DNA from: Vibrio chagasii
Lineage (GTDB): Bacteria; Pseudomonadota; Gammaproteobacteria; Enterobacterales; Vibrionaceae
DNA: 64,000 nt
Assembly: GCA_041879415.1 (NCBI GenBank)
Contig: CP090853.1
Span: forward strand, 1 to 64,000
Direction of reading: 5' to 3'
Position numbers and translations under genes: made by a program. The notes beneath the pieces were generated by a model. The model was not told the origin of the DNA, did no database searches, and saw nothing but the letters and a program-made list of their open reading frames with translations. The first letter of the stretch is position 1; every line of letters starts with the position of its first letter. This document shows positions 32,694 through 42,103 of this stretch, in pieces.

Positions 32694-34049
32694 ATGGCAG
32701 AGCAATTAGAATTCGACCAAGCTCACCAAACCCTCCAAGAAGTCAGCGAAGCCCTAGAAAACGGCCGATTTGTACACGTACGCCGACAACTTCAGGACAT
32801 GGAGCCTGAGGATATTGCACACCTTTTAGAAGCCTCCCCTCGCAAAAGTCGTGACGTACTCTGGCAACTCACCGATCCAGAAGACTACGGTGAAATTCTT
32901 GATGAACTAAACGAAGACGTCAAAGATGCTCTTGTGTCAAAAATGGCGCCAGAGACCTTGGCCGAGGCGACCGAGGGCATGGAAACGGATGACGTCGCGT
33001 ACGTACTTCGAAGCCTACCTGACGATGTTTCTCGCGAAGTCCTTTCTCAAATGGACTCCGCCGATCGTGCACTAGTTGAAACCGCCCTGTCGTACCCAGA
33101 AGATTCTGCCGGTGCGATCATGAATACCGACGTAATCACGATTCGTGGTGATGTCGATGTTGATGTTGTACTGCGTTATTTGCGTATGCGTGGCGAACTG
33201 CCTGATGCAACCGATGCTCTGTATGTCATTGACGAAGAAGAGCGTCTGATTGGTAACTTGTCACTGACGACACTGATTACGACTCAGCCTGATATTGCCG
33301 TTTCAGAAGTGATGGACGATGCAGATGAAGCCATCTCCGTAGAAACCAGTGCGTCAGATATCGCGAGCCTATTTGAACGTCGTAACTGGGTTTCAGCACC
33401 GGTTGTCGACAGCAACCAACATCTCGTTGGTCGTATCACCATCGATGACGTGGTTGATGTTATCCGTGAAGATGCCGAACACTCAATGATGAGTATGGCG
33501 GGTATGGATGATGACGAAGATACCTTCGCACCAGTCGTAAAATCGGCTCGTCGTCGTAGCGTATGGCTTGGTGCTAACGTTCTAGCAGCGCTTGCTGCCG
33601 CATCTGTTTCCAACATGTTTGAAGCAACGCTCGACCAAATGGCTGCGATTGCGGTTCTGATGACGATTGTACCGTCGATGGGTGGTGTTGCTGGTAACCA
33701 AACCGTTGCTCTAGTGATTCGTGGTTTAGCACTTGGTCACATCGGTGACAGTAACAAACGCGAACTACTATTCAAAGAAGCGGCTATCGGCTTCCTCAAC
33801 GGCGTTCTATGGGCCGTTATCATTGGTGGTATTGTGGTAGCTTGGAAAGGCAACTGGATACTGGGAGGCATCATCTCAGCAGCAATGATGACCAACTTGA
33901 TAGTGGCTGGTATTGCCGGTGTAACCATTCCAGTAATGCTGAAGAAGATGAATATCGACCCAGCCTTAGCCGGTGGTATGGCACTCACAACAGTAACCGA
34001 TGTTATTGGCCTATCAGTATTCTTAGGCTTAGCGACCATACTTATCTAA
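32694..34049 (+). CDS. mgtE: Magnesium transporter MgtE
   Basis: The 451-residue protein has an N-terminal helical domain, two CBS domains (about 130-255) and five C-terminal transmembrane helices. In the family the cytosolic domains sense magnesium and gate the channel. GGMALTTVTDVIGL holds the conserved pore aspartate. GATAGGAGG precedes the ATG. It has its own promoter space after npr, and a bidirectional terminator follows. Confidence 0.95.
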   Translation: MAEQLEFDQAHQTLQEVSEALENGRFVHVRRQLQDMEPEDIAHLLEASPRKSRDVLWQLTDPEDYGEILDELNEDVKDALVSKMAPETLAEATEGMETDDVAYVLRSLPDDVSREVLSQMDSADRALVETALSYPEDSAGAIMNTDVITIRGDVDVDVVLRYLRMRGELPDATDALYVIDEEERLIGNLSLTTLITTQPDIAVSEVMDDADEAISVETSASDIASLFERRNWVSAPVVDSNQHLVGRITIDDVVDVIREDAEHSMMSMAGMDDDEDTFAPVVKSARRRSVWLGANVLAALAAASVSNMFEATLDQMAAIAVLMTIVPSMGGVAGNQTVALVIRGLALGHIGDSNKRELLFKEAAIGFLNGVLWAVIIGGIVVAWKGNWILGGIISAAMMTNLIVAGIAGVTIPVMLKKMNIDPALAGGMALTTVTDVIGLSVFLGLATILI

Positions 34050-34090
34050 GTTGCAGTCATAAACCGCTTTAACAGCGAAACACTGCATAC

Positions 34091-34118
34091 AAAAAGGGAG
34101 CCATCGGCTCCCTTTTTT
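34091..34118. terminator. Bidirectional terminator
   Basis: AAAAAGGGAGCC, loop ATC and GGCTCCCTTTTTT form a symmetric hairpin between the converging mgtE and pmbA genes. Confidence 0.9.
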
Positions 34119-34144
34119 AGTTCATCAATATGGCGTTAAGTGAA

Positions 34145-35488
34145 TTACTCGCCTGCCACTTTCATAGACTCAAGCAGGATAGAACCCGTTTGAATTTGCG
34201 AGCGTGTTTCAACGTCGTTACCGACTGCAACGATCTGATTGAACATGTCTTTTAGGTTACCCGCGATCGTCACTTCCGATACTGGGTATTGAATTTCTCC
34301 ATTCTCAACCCAGAAACCTGCCGCACCACGAGAGTAATCACCCGTTACAGTATTCACGCCTTGGCCCATCACTTCAGTTACGAGGAAACCAGTGCCCAAC
34401 TCTTTAAGCATCTGCTCAAAGTTTTGGCCTGTCGATTTCACGAACCAGTTATGAATACCACCAGCATGTCCCGTCGGAGTCATATCCATTTTACGTGCTG
34501 CGTAACTCGTTAGTAGGTAAGTGGCGAGTACACCATCAGTGATGATTTCACGATCTTGAGTAAGCACACCTTCACTATCAAATGGGCTCGACGCCAAACC
34601 GCGTAAGATATGAGGGCGCTCAGAGATGTTGAACCAATCCGGCAAGATTTTCTGACCTAGATGATCCAATAGGAAAGACGCTTTGCGGTATAGGTTACCA
34701 CCACTGATCGCCATCACTAGGTGACCAATAAGACCAGTCGCTACATCATTGGCGAACATGATCGGGTATTGACCTGTTGCTAGCTTTTTCGCATCTAAGC
34801 GGCTAATGGTCTTTTCTGCTGCTTCTTGACCCACTCGCTCAGGCGTCCATAGCTCGTCACGGTGACGTGCTACGGTATAGCTGTAGTCACGCTCCATTTC
34901 ACCGTTAGTACCCTGACCAATCACACAACAGCTCGTGCTATGGCGGCTTGATGCATAACTTGCTAGTAAACCATGGCTATTACCATAGACCTTAACACCG
35001 TAGTGGCTGTCGTAGCTTGCGCCATCACTTTGTTTGATTTTATCGCTGTAAGATAGTGCCTGTTTCTCAGCTGCAATCGCTATCTCAGTCGCGTAGTCTG
35101 GGTTTGGTTCATCAGGGTGGAAAAGGTCCAAGTCTGGAATCTCTTTCACCATGTATTCTTTTGCTGCAGGACCAGCGAACGGGTCTTCTGAAGTATACTG
35201 AGCGATATCAAGTGCCGCTGCGACGGTTTGAGCAATCGCTTTTTCACTCAGATCAGATGTAGATGCACTGCCTTTTTTCTGGCCGCGATAAACAGTAATG
35301 CCTAGCGCACCATCACTATTAAATTCAACGTTTTCCACTTCACACATGCGTGTTGAAACACTCAAACCCGTTGACTTAGTAATAGCGACCTCAGCGGCGT
35401 CGGCACTCACAGAGGCCATGTCCAACGCTTTTGCAACTGCGGCTTCTAGATCAACTCTTTGCTGGGCGACTTGCTGTTTTACATCCAT
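34145..35488 (-). CDS. pmbA: Metalloprotease PmbA (TldE)
   Basis: PmbA pairs with TldD in a heterodimeric metalloprotease that processes small peptides such as microcin B17 and CcdA. The 447-residue protein starts MDVKQQVAQQRVDLEAAVAKAL at ATG 35488; the frame runs on to 35689 into the darP gene, which is implausible. TldE subunits lack the zinc motif, and I see no HExxxH here, as expected. It is divergent from darP. No tldD gene is in the window. Confidence 0.93.
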   Translation of the reverse strand: MDVKQQVAQQRVDLEAAVAKALDMASVSADAAEVAITKSTGLSVSTRMCEVENVEFNSDGALGITVYRGQKKGSASTSDLSEKAIAQTVAAALDIAQYTSEDPFAGPAAKEYMVKEIPDLDLFHPDEPNPDYATEIAIAAEKQALSYSDKIKQSDGASYDSHYGVKVYGNSHGLLASYASSRHSTSCCVIGQGTNGEMERDYSYTVARHRDELWTPERVGQEAAEKTISRLDAKKLATGQYPIMFANDVATGLIGHLVMAISGGNLYRKASFLLDHLGQKILPDWFNISERPHILRGLASSPFDSEGVLTQDREIITDGVLATYLLTSYAARKMDMTPTGHAGGIHNWFVKSTGQNFEQMLKELGTGFLVTEVMGQGVNTVTGDYSRGAAGFWVENGEIQYPVSEVTIAGNLKDMFNQIVAVGNDVETRSQIQTGSILLESMKVAGE

Positions 35489-35606
35489 ATCTATTCTAAT
35501 TTTGTAGGTCAATATTACGTAGGATAACAAGAATTTCGCTTTCTCCCCAAGATTCTTGCTAAAATAGGCAATATATTCGTTTGAGATAGTGACATAGGCA
35601 GAAAAG

Positions 35607-36131
35607 ATGGCTCGCAAAAACCAAAAAGCTCCATGGGAACCAGAAGAAGAAATCATCTGGGTAAGTAAAACCGAAATGAAAACGGACATGGAAGCCCTAC
35701 AGAAACTAGGGGAAGAACTTGTTACCCTAAAGCCATCAGTATTAGAGAAATTCCCTCTGTCTGAAGATTTGGCACTCGCGATTAAAGACGCACAACGCTT
35801 TAAGAACGAAGCAAAACGTCGCCAGCTTCAATACATTGGTAAGATCATGCGTAACATCGACCCAGAGCCGATTCAAGCGGCTTTGGATAAGGTCCGTAAC
35901 AAGCACTCACAAGCAACAGCAGAGCTGCACAAGCTTGAGCAACTGCGTGACCGTATCGTTGAAGAAGGTGATGCTGCTATTTCAGAAGTCATGGAAATGT
36001 ACCCTGAAGCAGACCGTCAACGCCTTCGTCAACTGGCTCGCCAAGCTAACAAAGAGAAGAAAGCAAACAAGCCAGCAAAGGCTTTCCGTGAGATCTTCCA
36101 AATCCTGAAAGAGCTAAAACAAGAGGACTAA
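35607..36131 (+). CDS. darP: Ribosome biogenesis factor DarP (YjgA, DUF615)
   Basis: The 174-residue charged, helical protein matches the YjgA/DUF615 family with KNQKAPWEPEEEIIWVSKTEMK at the N-terminus. In E. coli it associates with late 50S precursors and aids peptidyl transferase centre maturation. It lies divergent to pmbA, the same pairing as in E. coli. A bidirectional terminator follows. Confidence 0.92.
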   Translation: MARKNQKAPWEPEEEIIWVSKTEMKTDMEALQKLGEELVTLKPSVLEKFPLSEDLALAIKDAQRFKNEAKRRQLQYIGKIMRNIDPEPIQAALDKVRNKHSQATAELHKLEQLRDRIVEEGDAAISEVMEMYPEADRQRLRQLARQANKEKKANKPAKAFREIFQILKELKQED

Positions 36132-36155
36132 TCCGTCATCGCTTTATCAGTTACC

Positions 36156-36188
36156 AAAAAAAGACCTAGCACACGCTAGGTCTTTTTT
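36156..36188. terminator. Bidirectional terminator
   Basis: An A tract, GACCTAGC, loop ACAC, GCTAGGTC and a T tract separate the converging darP and thiQ genes. Confidence 0.9.
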
Positions 36189-36209
36189 GATTCTGTTGGT
36201 AATTGAGTG

Positions 36210-36917
36210 CTACTCGCCAGCTCTTACAAATGAGCTCAACTCTGACTGCGGATGGTCAACAGTTAGCATTTCTATCGAGTCCTCGACTAACACCTTACCT
36301 AACGCGACGAACACAAACTTATTCGCAATACTACGCGCATCACCTAAATGGTGCGTCACCATCAAAACAGTAATATTGCGTTCTGCTGCTAACCGCTTCA
36401 CAAGGCAAAGCATCTCTTCTCGTAATAATGGATCCAGCGCCGAGAAAGGTTCATCAAGTAACCAGATGTCGTGAGGTTGAACGAAACAACGTGCTAATGC
36501 GACACGCTGACGCTGACCACCAGATAACTGTTCAGGCAACCTATCCAAATACTCAGCGACGCCAACTTGGGCAGCCGCTTGCTCCACCGCTTGCTTTTGG
36601 GTTGCAGTAAGCTTTAAGCCTGGGTGTAACCCTAAGCCAATATTTTCACGCACCGTGAGATGAGCAAACAGGTTATGCTCTTGAAACAGCATTGCCAATG
36701 GGCGCTGATGCGCTTCTTTACCAATCAGCGATTCCCCAGCAACAGAAATCTCTCCAGATGTCGGCTCAATAAAGCCCGCCACTAAAGCGAGCAGAGTTGA
36801 CTTACCCGCACCACTTGGTCCCATCAAGGCAACAATATCGCCCTGCTCTGCTTGGAAATCAAAACTAAACAACTCTTGGTGATAGTGGTAATCCACATCT
36901 TTCATCACTAACATCAT
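36210..36917 (-). CDS. thiQ: Thiamine ABC transporter ATP-binding protein
   Basis: The 235-residue ATPase has Walker A GPSGAGKS at 33-40, signature LSGGQRQRVALARCF and Walker B IWLLDEPFSALDP. It powers uptake of thiamine and thiamine phosphates with ThiP and ThiB. It is the last gene of the thiBPQ operon, seven bases after the thiP stop, under the TPP riboswitch upstream of thiB. Confidence 0.94.
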   Translation of the reverse strand: MMLVMKDVDYHYHQELFSFDFQAEQGDIVALMGPSGAGKSTLLALVAGFIEPTSGEISVAGESLIGKEAHQRPLAMLFQEHNLFAHLTVRENIGLGLHPGLKLTATQKQAVEQAAAQVGVAEYLDRLPEQLSGGQRQRVALARCFVQPHDIWLLDEPFSALDPLLREEMLCLVKRLAAERNITVLMVTHHLGDARSIANKFVFVALGKVLVEDSIEMLTVDHPQSELSSFVRAGE

Positions 36918-36924
36918 CGGTTCC

Positions 36925-38520
36925 TTAACTCTTTAGCTTTGAGCTTCGAGTAAACAAAAATTCAATAAGGCTAAAGCTGCCAACACTCAACAACAATAGA
37001 CTCACTGACACCACTGCCGCAGCTTCCATTTGATAGCTACCTAACAATTGGAATAGATACAAAGGCAAGGTTCTAAAGTCTTGGCTACCAAACAAAGCAA
37101 TCGCGCTCAGATCGCCCATCGCCAACATAAAGCTGATAGAGAAAGCCTGCGCCATCGGTTTACGCAGTGCACGCCACTCCACTAACCTAAAGCGAGTAAA
37201 GCCGGTCATACCTAAACTGGCACACACATATTGATATTGCTGAGACAAATGCAACATAGGTTGGGCAAGTGTCTTAATCACATAAGGCAGCGCCATTAGG
37301 CTATTTACGGCAATCACAATAAAGAAAGCCAAGCTGAACACATCGGTAAATGAACGTAACAATAAGAAAATACCTGTGCTGATCACTAATCCCGGCGTCA
37401 CCAAGATAATAGTGCCGATCAACTCGATCTTATCAGCTCTGATCGTCTTGTTTTGTAAGCGCCATGCACGACTGGTGAGTAATATCGCGATACCTATACC
37501 GACTGCAATAACACTCGCCAATAAAGCGACTCTTACCGAAGTCATCAACGCCGCCCAAAACGGCTCACTGACCAGCACTGTCAAGGCTTGAGCGTTAATA
37601 CCACTAACAAGCACCATCAACAGTGGCGGTAATACGAGTATTGATACCATGATGATCCAAAAGCTATCCCAAGCTTTTGACCACCAGCTGTCCTTAACCA
37701 AATACTTATCTTCCGACAGCTGACTTGCGGTCACTGAGATAGGCTTAGACAGGCGCTGGATACTCACCGCTAACACGCCGCACAACAGCATTTGCCATAT
37801 CGCCAGCAAAGCCCCAGCTTGCAGATCAAAGTCAAATTTAATCGCCTGATAAATAGCAAGCTCGATAGTGGTTGATTTAGGGCCACCGCCTAGCGCCATC
37901 ACGGTAGCAAAACTGGTAAAGCACAGCATGAAGACTAAGCCACATACATGAGGTAACTGTTGCCTTAAGCGAGGCCATTCAACCCACCTGAATTTGTTCC
38001 AATGACTCATGCCTAAATGTGCGCATAACTTGTGCTGCTCAGCAGGTACGGTATCTAACGCTTGCAGAAGTAAGCGACAGGAATAAGGCAGATTGAAGAA
38101 GACGTGTGCCAACAAAATACCATTCAGGCCATAAATCGAAAATGGTAACTCAATGTCGAAGTTCGCCAAGAACTTAGCTAACCAACCACTGTTGCCGTAA
38201 ATAGCCAGTAAGCCAAAGACGCCGACTAATACAGGCAGAACCAAGGTCGACGCAAAGAGCCTTAACAGTAGCGCTCGTCCAAAGAACTGTCTGCGGCACA
38301 AAGCGTGTGCAACAGGTATAGCAAAGCCAACACTCAGCACCGTTGAGAGTGTCGCTTGATAAAAACTGAACTTCGTTACATGCCAATAGTAGGGATCGGA
38401 CCATACTTGGCTGATATCAAGAGAAGGGGCATTGCTAAGCAATGCCCCTACTGCTGAAACCACGAAGGCGGTAATGAGTATCGCGACCCAAATACCGACC
38501 TTAGGCGTTTTCTTTATCAT
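36925..38520 (-). CDS. thiP: Thiamine ABC transporter permease
   Basis: The 531-residue inner membrane protein has about twelve hydrophobic segments and two binding-protein-dependent transport motifs, consistent with a fused ThiP permease. I prefer ATG 38520 (MIKKTPKVGIW); a TTG at 38553 would add 11 residues. It stands between thiB and thiQ. Confidence 0.93.
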   Translation of the reverse strand: MIKKTPKVGIWVAILITAFVVSAVGALLSNAPSLDISQVWSDPYYWHVTKFSFYQATLSTVLSVGFAIPVAHALCRRQFFGRALLLRLFASTLVLPVLVGVFGLLAIYGNSGWLAKFLANFDIELPFSIYGLNGILLAHVFFNLPYSCRLLLQALDTVPAEQHKLCAHLGMSHWNKFRWVEWPRLRQQLPHVCGLVFMLCFTSFATVMALGGGPKSTTIELAIYQAIKFDFDLQAGALLAIWQMLLCGVLAVSIQRLSKPISVTASQLSEDKYLVKDSWWSKAWDSFWIIMVSILVLPPLLMVLVSGINAQALTVLVSEPFWAALMTSVRVALLASVIAVGIGIAILLTSRAWRLQNKTIRADKIELIGTIILVTPGLVISTGIFLLLRSFTDVFSLAFFIVIAVNSLMALPYVIKTLAQPMLHLSQQYQYVCASLGMTGFTRFRLVEWRALRKPMAQAFSISFMLAMGDLSAIALFGSQDFRTLPLYLFQLLGSYQMEAAAVVSVSLLLLSVGSFSLIEFLFTRSSKLKS

Positions 38521-38602
38521 AAATTGATTATTACCGTAAAAAGTCCATTCCAAACATAAAGAATGGCTTTAAATACAGGTCGTTCATTCTTTTAAAAGTA
38601 AA

Positions 38603-39595
38603 TTAAAAAGTAAGTGCACTCTGCCATTCACGAATCCAAGGCTTACGCTTCTCGGCGATCTCTTCAGAGCTAAAGCTTAACGCTTGCTGAGGTACCGTCA
38701 GTTGTTCGAAACCTTTAGGTAGCTCAACATCTGTCACAGGGTACATCCAGTTACCTGTTGGCATCGCCGATTGGAATTCATCACTTAGGATAAACGCCAT
38801 AAACTCATCAGCAAGCTTTTCATTCTTACTGCCTTTGACCTTTGCTGCGACTTCCACTTGAGTGTAATGCCCCTCTTCAAAGTTAGCAGCTGCGTACTTA
38901 GAATCGTTCTCTGCAATGATGTGGTAAGCCGGAGAAGTGGTGTAAGACAATACTAGATCAGATTCACCCTCTAGGAACATAGAGTAAGCTTCAGACCAGC
39001 CTTTCGTTACCGTCACCGTTTTCTGAGCTAGCTTCTTCCACGCCGCTGTCGCTTCATCACCGTATACCGACTTCATCCAAAGCATCATGCCTTGGCCAGG
39101 TGTTGATGTACGTGGATCTTGGTAGATAACCTTCAGGTCTTCACGTTGCTCAACCAACTCTTTCAGACTTTTCGGTGGATTTGCTAGCTTCTCTGTGTTG
39201 TAGACAAAAGCGAAGTAGCCAAAGTCGTACGGGACAAATGTATTATCGTCCCAACCATTTGGCAGTGTTACCGATGATGTATCAACATTGTGCTCAGCCA
39301 GTAAGCCAGTTGCTTTCGCTTCAGCCATCAGGTTGTTGTCTAAGCCCAGAACAATGTCAGCTTTGCTGTTGCCACCTTCAAGACGTAAACGGTTAAGAAT
39401 AGATACGCCATCTTCGAGCGCGACAAAATTCACATCACAGCCACACTTTTCTTCAAATGCTTTCTCTACGGCAGGACGAGGGCCCCAATCCGCAGCAAAA
39501 GAGTCATAGGTGTATACGGTTAACGTATCGTCTGCAGCAAAGGCAGAAAAAGAGATAGCTGTAGTAACAGCAAGGGTAGTTAATGTGAATTTCAC
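38603..39595 (-). CDS. thiB: Thiamine-binding periplasmic protein
   Basis: The 330-residue protein has a signal peptide (MKFTLTTLAVTTAISFSAFA) and the ThiB/TbpA pattern TLTVYTYDSFAADWGP and FVPYDFGYFAFVYN. It captures thiamine and its phosphates for ThiPQ. The start codon is GTG at 39595 with GGAGAG six bases upstream. It heads the thiBPQ operon and follows a TPP riboswitch. Confidence 0.95.
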   Translation of the reverse strand: MKFTLTTLAVTTAISFSAFAADDTLTVYTYDSFAADWGPRPAVEKAFEEKCGCDVNFVALEDGVSILNRLRLEGGNSKADIVLGLDNNLMAEAKATGLLAEHNVDTSSVTLPNGWDDNTFVPYDFGYFAFVYNTEKLANPPKSLKELVEQREDLKVIYQDPRTSTPGQGMMLWMKSVYGDEATAAWKKLAQKTVTVTKGWSEAYSMFLEGESDLVLSYTTSPAYHIIAENDSKYAAANFEEGHYTQVEVAAKVKGSKNEKLADEFMAFILSDEFQSAMPTGNWMYPVTDVELPKGFEQLTVPQQALSFSSEEIAEKRKPWIREWQSALTF

Positions 39596-39663
39596 TGGAC
39601 GCTCTCCATGGTCTGAGCGGCACAGGTTTGAGGGAGGAGAACGATAGAGGTTGTTCCTAACTC

Positions 39664-39770
39664 AATTCCTACGCCAGCATTATCTGGTTCAGGTTTACGG
39701 GTCCCAAGCTCCTGCTTGATCTCAGCTCGCATTCACTATTTGAATGGTTTGCTCCCCGATGAGTGTCCGG
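39664..39770 (-). ncRNA. TPP riboswitch (THI element)
   Basis: The minus strand shows the THI-box core: CTCATCGGGGAGC, then GCTGAGAT, GGGACCCGT and AACCTGAACCAGATAATGCTGG, ending in CGTAGG. These are the pyrimidine and pyrophosphate binding helices of the thiamine pyrophosphate riboswitch. It lies in the leader of thiB, about 70 bases from the start. Downstream there is no clear T-tract terminator, while CTCCTCCC near 39631-39638 could mask the ribosome site, so translational control seems likely. Confidence 0.95.
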
Positions 39771-39811
39771 AATTGTAATTCGATTTTTAACAATAAGCTA
39801 TCAAGTTTGGA

Positions 39812-40435
39812 TCAATTACGTTGATCGTAGCCCCATCTAGGCACTAAACCTTGGTCAATACCTAGATGGTCCAGAATGCGCGCCACCATGAAATCGACCA
39901 GGTCTTCTATTGACTTAGGTTGATGATAAAAACCTGGAGCGGCTGGCATGATGGTCACGCCCATCGTCGATAGCTTGTGCATGTTCTCTAGATGTAGCGT
40001 TGAGAATGGCGTTTCACGAACCACCAATAACAGCTGACCTCGCTCTTTCATCACCACATCTGCTGCGCGCTCAATCAGGTTATCCGATAACCCATGAGCA
40101 ATGGATGCCAAACTGCCCGCAGAACATGGGCAAACCACCATCTGCTTCGGCGCTGCAGATCCTGATGCAACTGGAGAGAACCAGTCATCTTTACCGCACA
40201 CCACTAGCTTTTCTGGATCGCAGCCCAAGTGCTTAACCAAGGCTTGCTTTGCCGCATCCGGCCCAGCAGGTAACTTGAGCTCATGCTCTGTTGCCAACAC
40301 CACTCGTGCTGCCGACGAAATTAGCAGGTAGACTTGATAGTCTGCTGCCAGCAAGCATTCAAGCAAGCGCAGTCCGTAAGGCGCACCAGATGCGCCAGTG
40401 AAGGCAAGAGTTATCGCTTTATCGTGTTTTGTCAT
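39812..40435 (-). CDS. ubiX: Flavin prenyltransferase UbiX
   Basis: The 207-residue flavoprotein has GASGAPYGLRLLE at the N-terminus and VVCPCSAGSLASIAHG. UbiX makes prenylated FMN, the cofactor of the UbiD decarboxylase in ubiquinone synthesis. No ubiD gene is present in the window. It follows mpl on the same strand, 38 bases downstream. Confidence 0.94.
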   Translation of the reverse strand: MTKHDKAITLAFTGASGAPYGLRLLECLLAADYQVYLLISSAARVVLATEHELKLPAGPDAAKQALVKHLGCDPEKLVVCGKDDWFSPVASGSAAPKQMVVCPCSAGSLASIAHGLSDNLIERAADVVMKERGQLLLVVRETPFSTLHLENMHKLSTMGVTIMPAAPGFYHQPKSIEDLVDFMVARILDHLGIDQGLVPRWGYDQRN

Positions 40436-40473
40436 GTTCTCAGTTACTTCAAATTATAAAGTCGTGGATTGGA

Positions 40474-41832
40474 TTAACCTTTAAGGGCTAACGCATCCAA
40501 CAATTTCTGGTGAATACCACCAAAGCCACCATTACTCATTACCAGAATTTGGTCGCCCGCTTGCGCCTCTGAGACAATTTTAGCAACAAATACATCCATA
40601 TCATCACTAACATGTGCAGGCTGATGACAAGCATCTGCGACATCCTGTACCGACCAATCAATGTTGTCCGGTTGGAATAAGTAGGTGGAATCCGCTTGTT
40701 TGAGCGAATCAGCCAAGGTTTCTTTATGCACACCACGCTTCATGGTGGCGGAACGAGGCTCTAAAACGGCAATGATTTTTTTCGAGTCGACCTTATTACG
40801 TAAACCACCGAGCGTAAGTTCAATCGCCGTTGGGTGATGGGCAAAATCATCATAAACAGACACACCAGCAACCTCGCCTTTAAACTCTAGACGACGTTTA
40901 GTATTGATGAATTTCGCTAACGATTCGCACGCTAAATCTGGCGTCACACCCACATGCCTTGCCGCAGCAATCGCCATAAGAGCATTGTTGACGTTGTGAT
41001 CACCAACCAGGTCCCAATCTACCGTACCTACACACTCACCTTGGAAGTAAACTTCAAATTGAGAGCCATCTTTAACTCGCTTTTTGGCATCCCAATCGCC
41101 AGCTTCGCCACTCGATTCTGTCTCACTCCAGCAGCCACGTGATAGAACATCTTGAATAGCGGTATCTTGCTTAGGTGAGAAAATACGACCATTGCCTGGC
41201 ACAGTTCGCACTAAATGGTGGAATTGACGTTTGATCGCTTCAAGATCGTCAAAAATGTCGGCATGATCGAACTCAAGGTTATTCATTACCAAGGTTCTTG
41301 GATGGTAATGAACGAACTTAGAGCGTTTGTCGAAAAAAGCACTGTCGTATTCGTCAGCTTCTACGACGAAGAACATGCTTTCACCCAAGCGAGCAGATAT
41401 ACCAAAGTTACCCAATACCCCACCAACTAAAAAGCCGGGAGCATAACCGCAATCTTCCAAGATCCAAGCTAGCATGCTGGATGTCGTGGTTTTACCGTGA
41501 GTACCGGACACCGCAAGAACCCAGCGGTCGTGCAGCAAGAACTCTTGCAGCCATTGTGGGCCAGATGTGTATCTAAGGTTGTTATCCAAGACATACTCAA
41601 CACATGGGTTACCGCGGCTCATCGCATTACCGATAACCACCAGGTCAGGCCTAGGCTCTAGTTGGCTTGGGTCGAACCCTTCAATAATTTCAATCCCTTG
41701 CGACTCCAACAAAGTACTCATTGGAGGATAAACATTCGCGTCACTACCGGTAACCTTGTGACCTAATTGACGAGCCAATACCGCAGCACCGCCCATGAAG
41801 GTGCCACAAATTCCTAAGATATGAATATGCAT
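40474..41832 (-). CDS. mpl: UDP-MurNAc:murein tripeptide ligase Mpl
   Basis: The 452-residue Mur ligase has the ATP loop GTHGKTT at 110-116. The N-terminal MHIHILGICGTFMGG and the length fit Mpl rather than MurC. Mpl joins recycled L-Ala-gamma-D-Glu-meso-DAP tripeptide to UDP-MurNAc. It is divergent from fbp. Confidence 0.94.
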   Translation of the reverse strand: MHIHILGICGTFMGGAAVLARQLGHKVTGSDANVYPPMSTLLESQGIEIIEGFDPSQLEPRPDLVVIGNAMSRGNPCVEYVLDNNLRYTSGPQWLQEFLLHDRWVLAVSGTHGKTTTSSMLAWILEDCGYAPGFLVGGVLGNFGISARLGESMFFVVEADEYDSAFFDKRSKFVHYHPRTLVMNNLEFDHADIFDDLEAIKRQFHHLVRTVPGNGRIFSPKQDTAIQDVLSRGCWSETESSGEAGDWDAKKRVKDGSQFEVYFQGECVGTVDWDLVGDHNVNNALMAIAAARHVGVTPDLACESLAKFINTKRRLEFKGEVAGVSVYDDFAHHPTAIELTLGGLRNKVDSKKIIAVLEPRSATMKRGVHKETLADSLKQADSTYLFQPDNIDWSVQDVADACHQPAHVSDDMDVFVAKIVSEAQAGDQILVMSNGGFGGIHQKLLDALALKG

Positions 41833-42103
41833 AAATTGCTTCCAAACGCTTGGCTAATATAAACAGTGCCTAATTAAAACGGCTTGTACTCATTATCATT
41901 AAATGAAGATTAAAAGCGAGCGGCAATGCAAAACAAATTGAGTCGACATAGTAAGTGAGATCTGTGTCGCTTAGTTCATTACCATTAAAAAGATCTAAGC
42001 CTTAGAATTTAGGTAAGCGTCTAGATGAATAAAGCCCACTTAAGAGGCAAATTCTATGGTGCTCAAATCCCCCCTAATATTCAGAGAAGTTTAAGGAAAT
42101 AAC

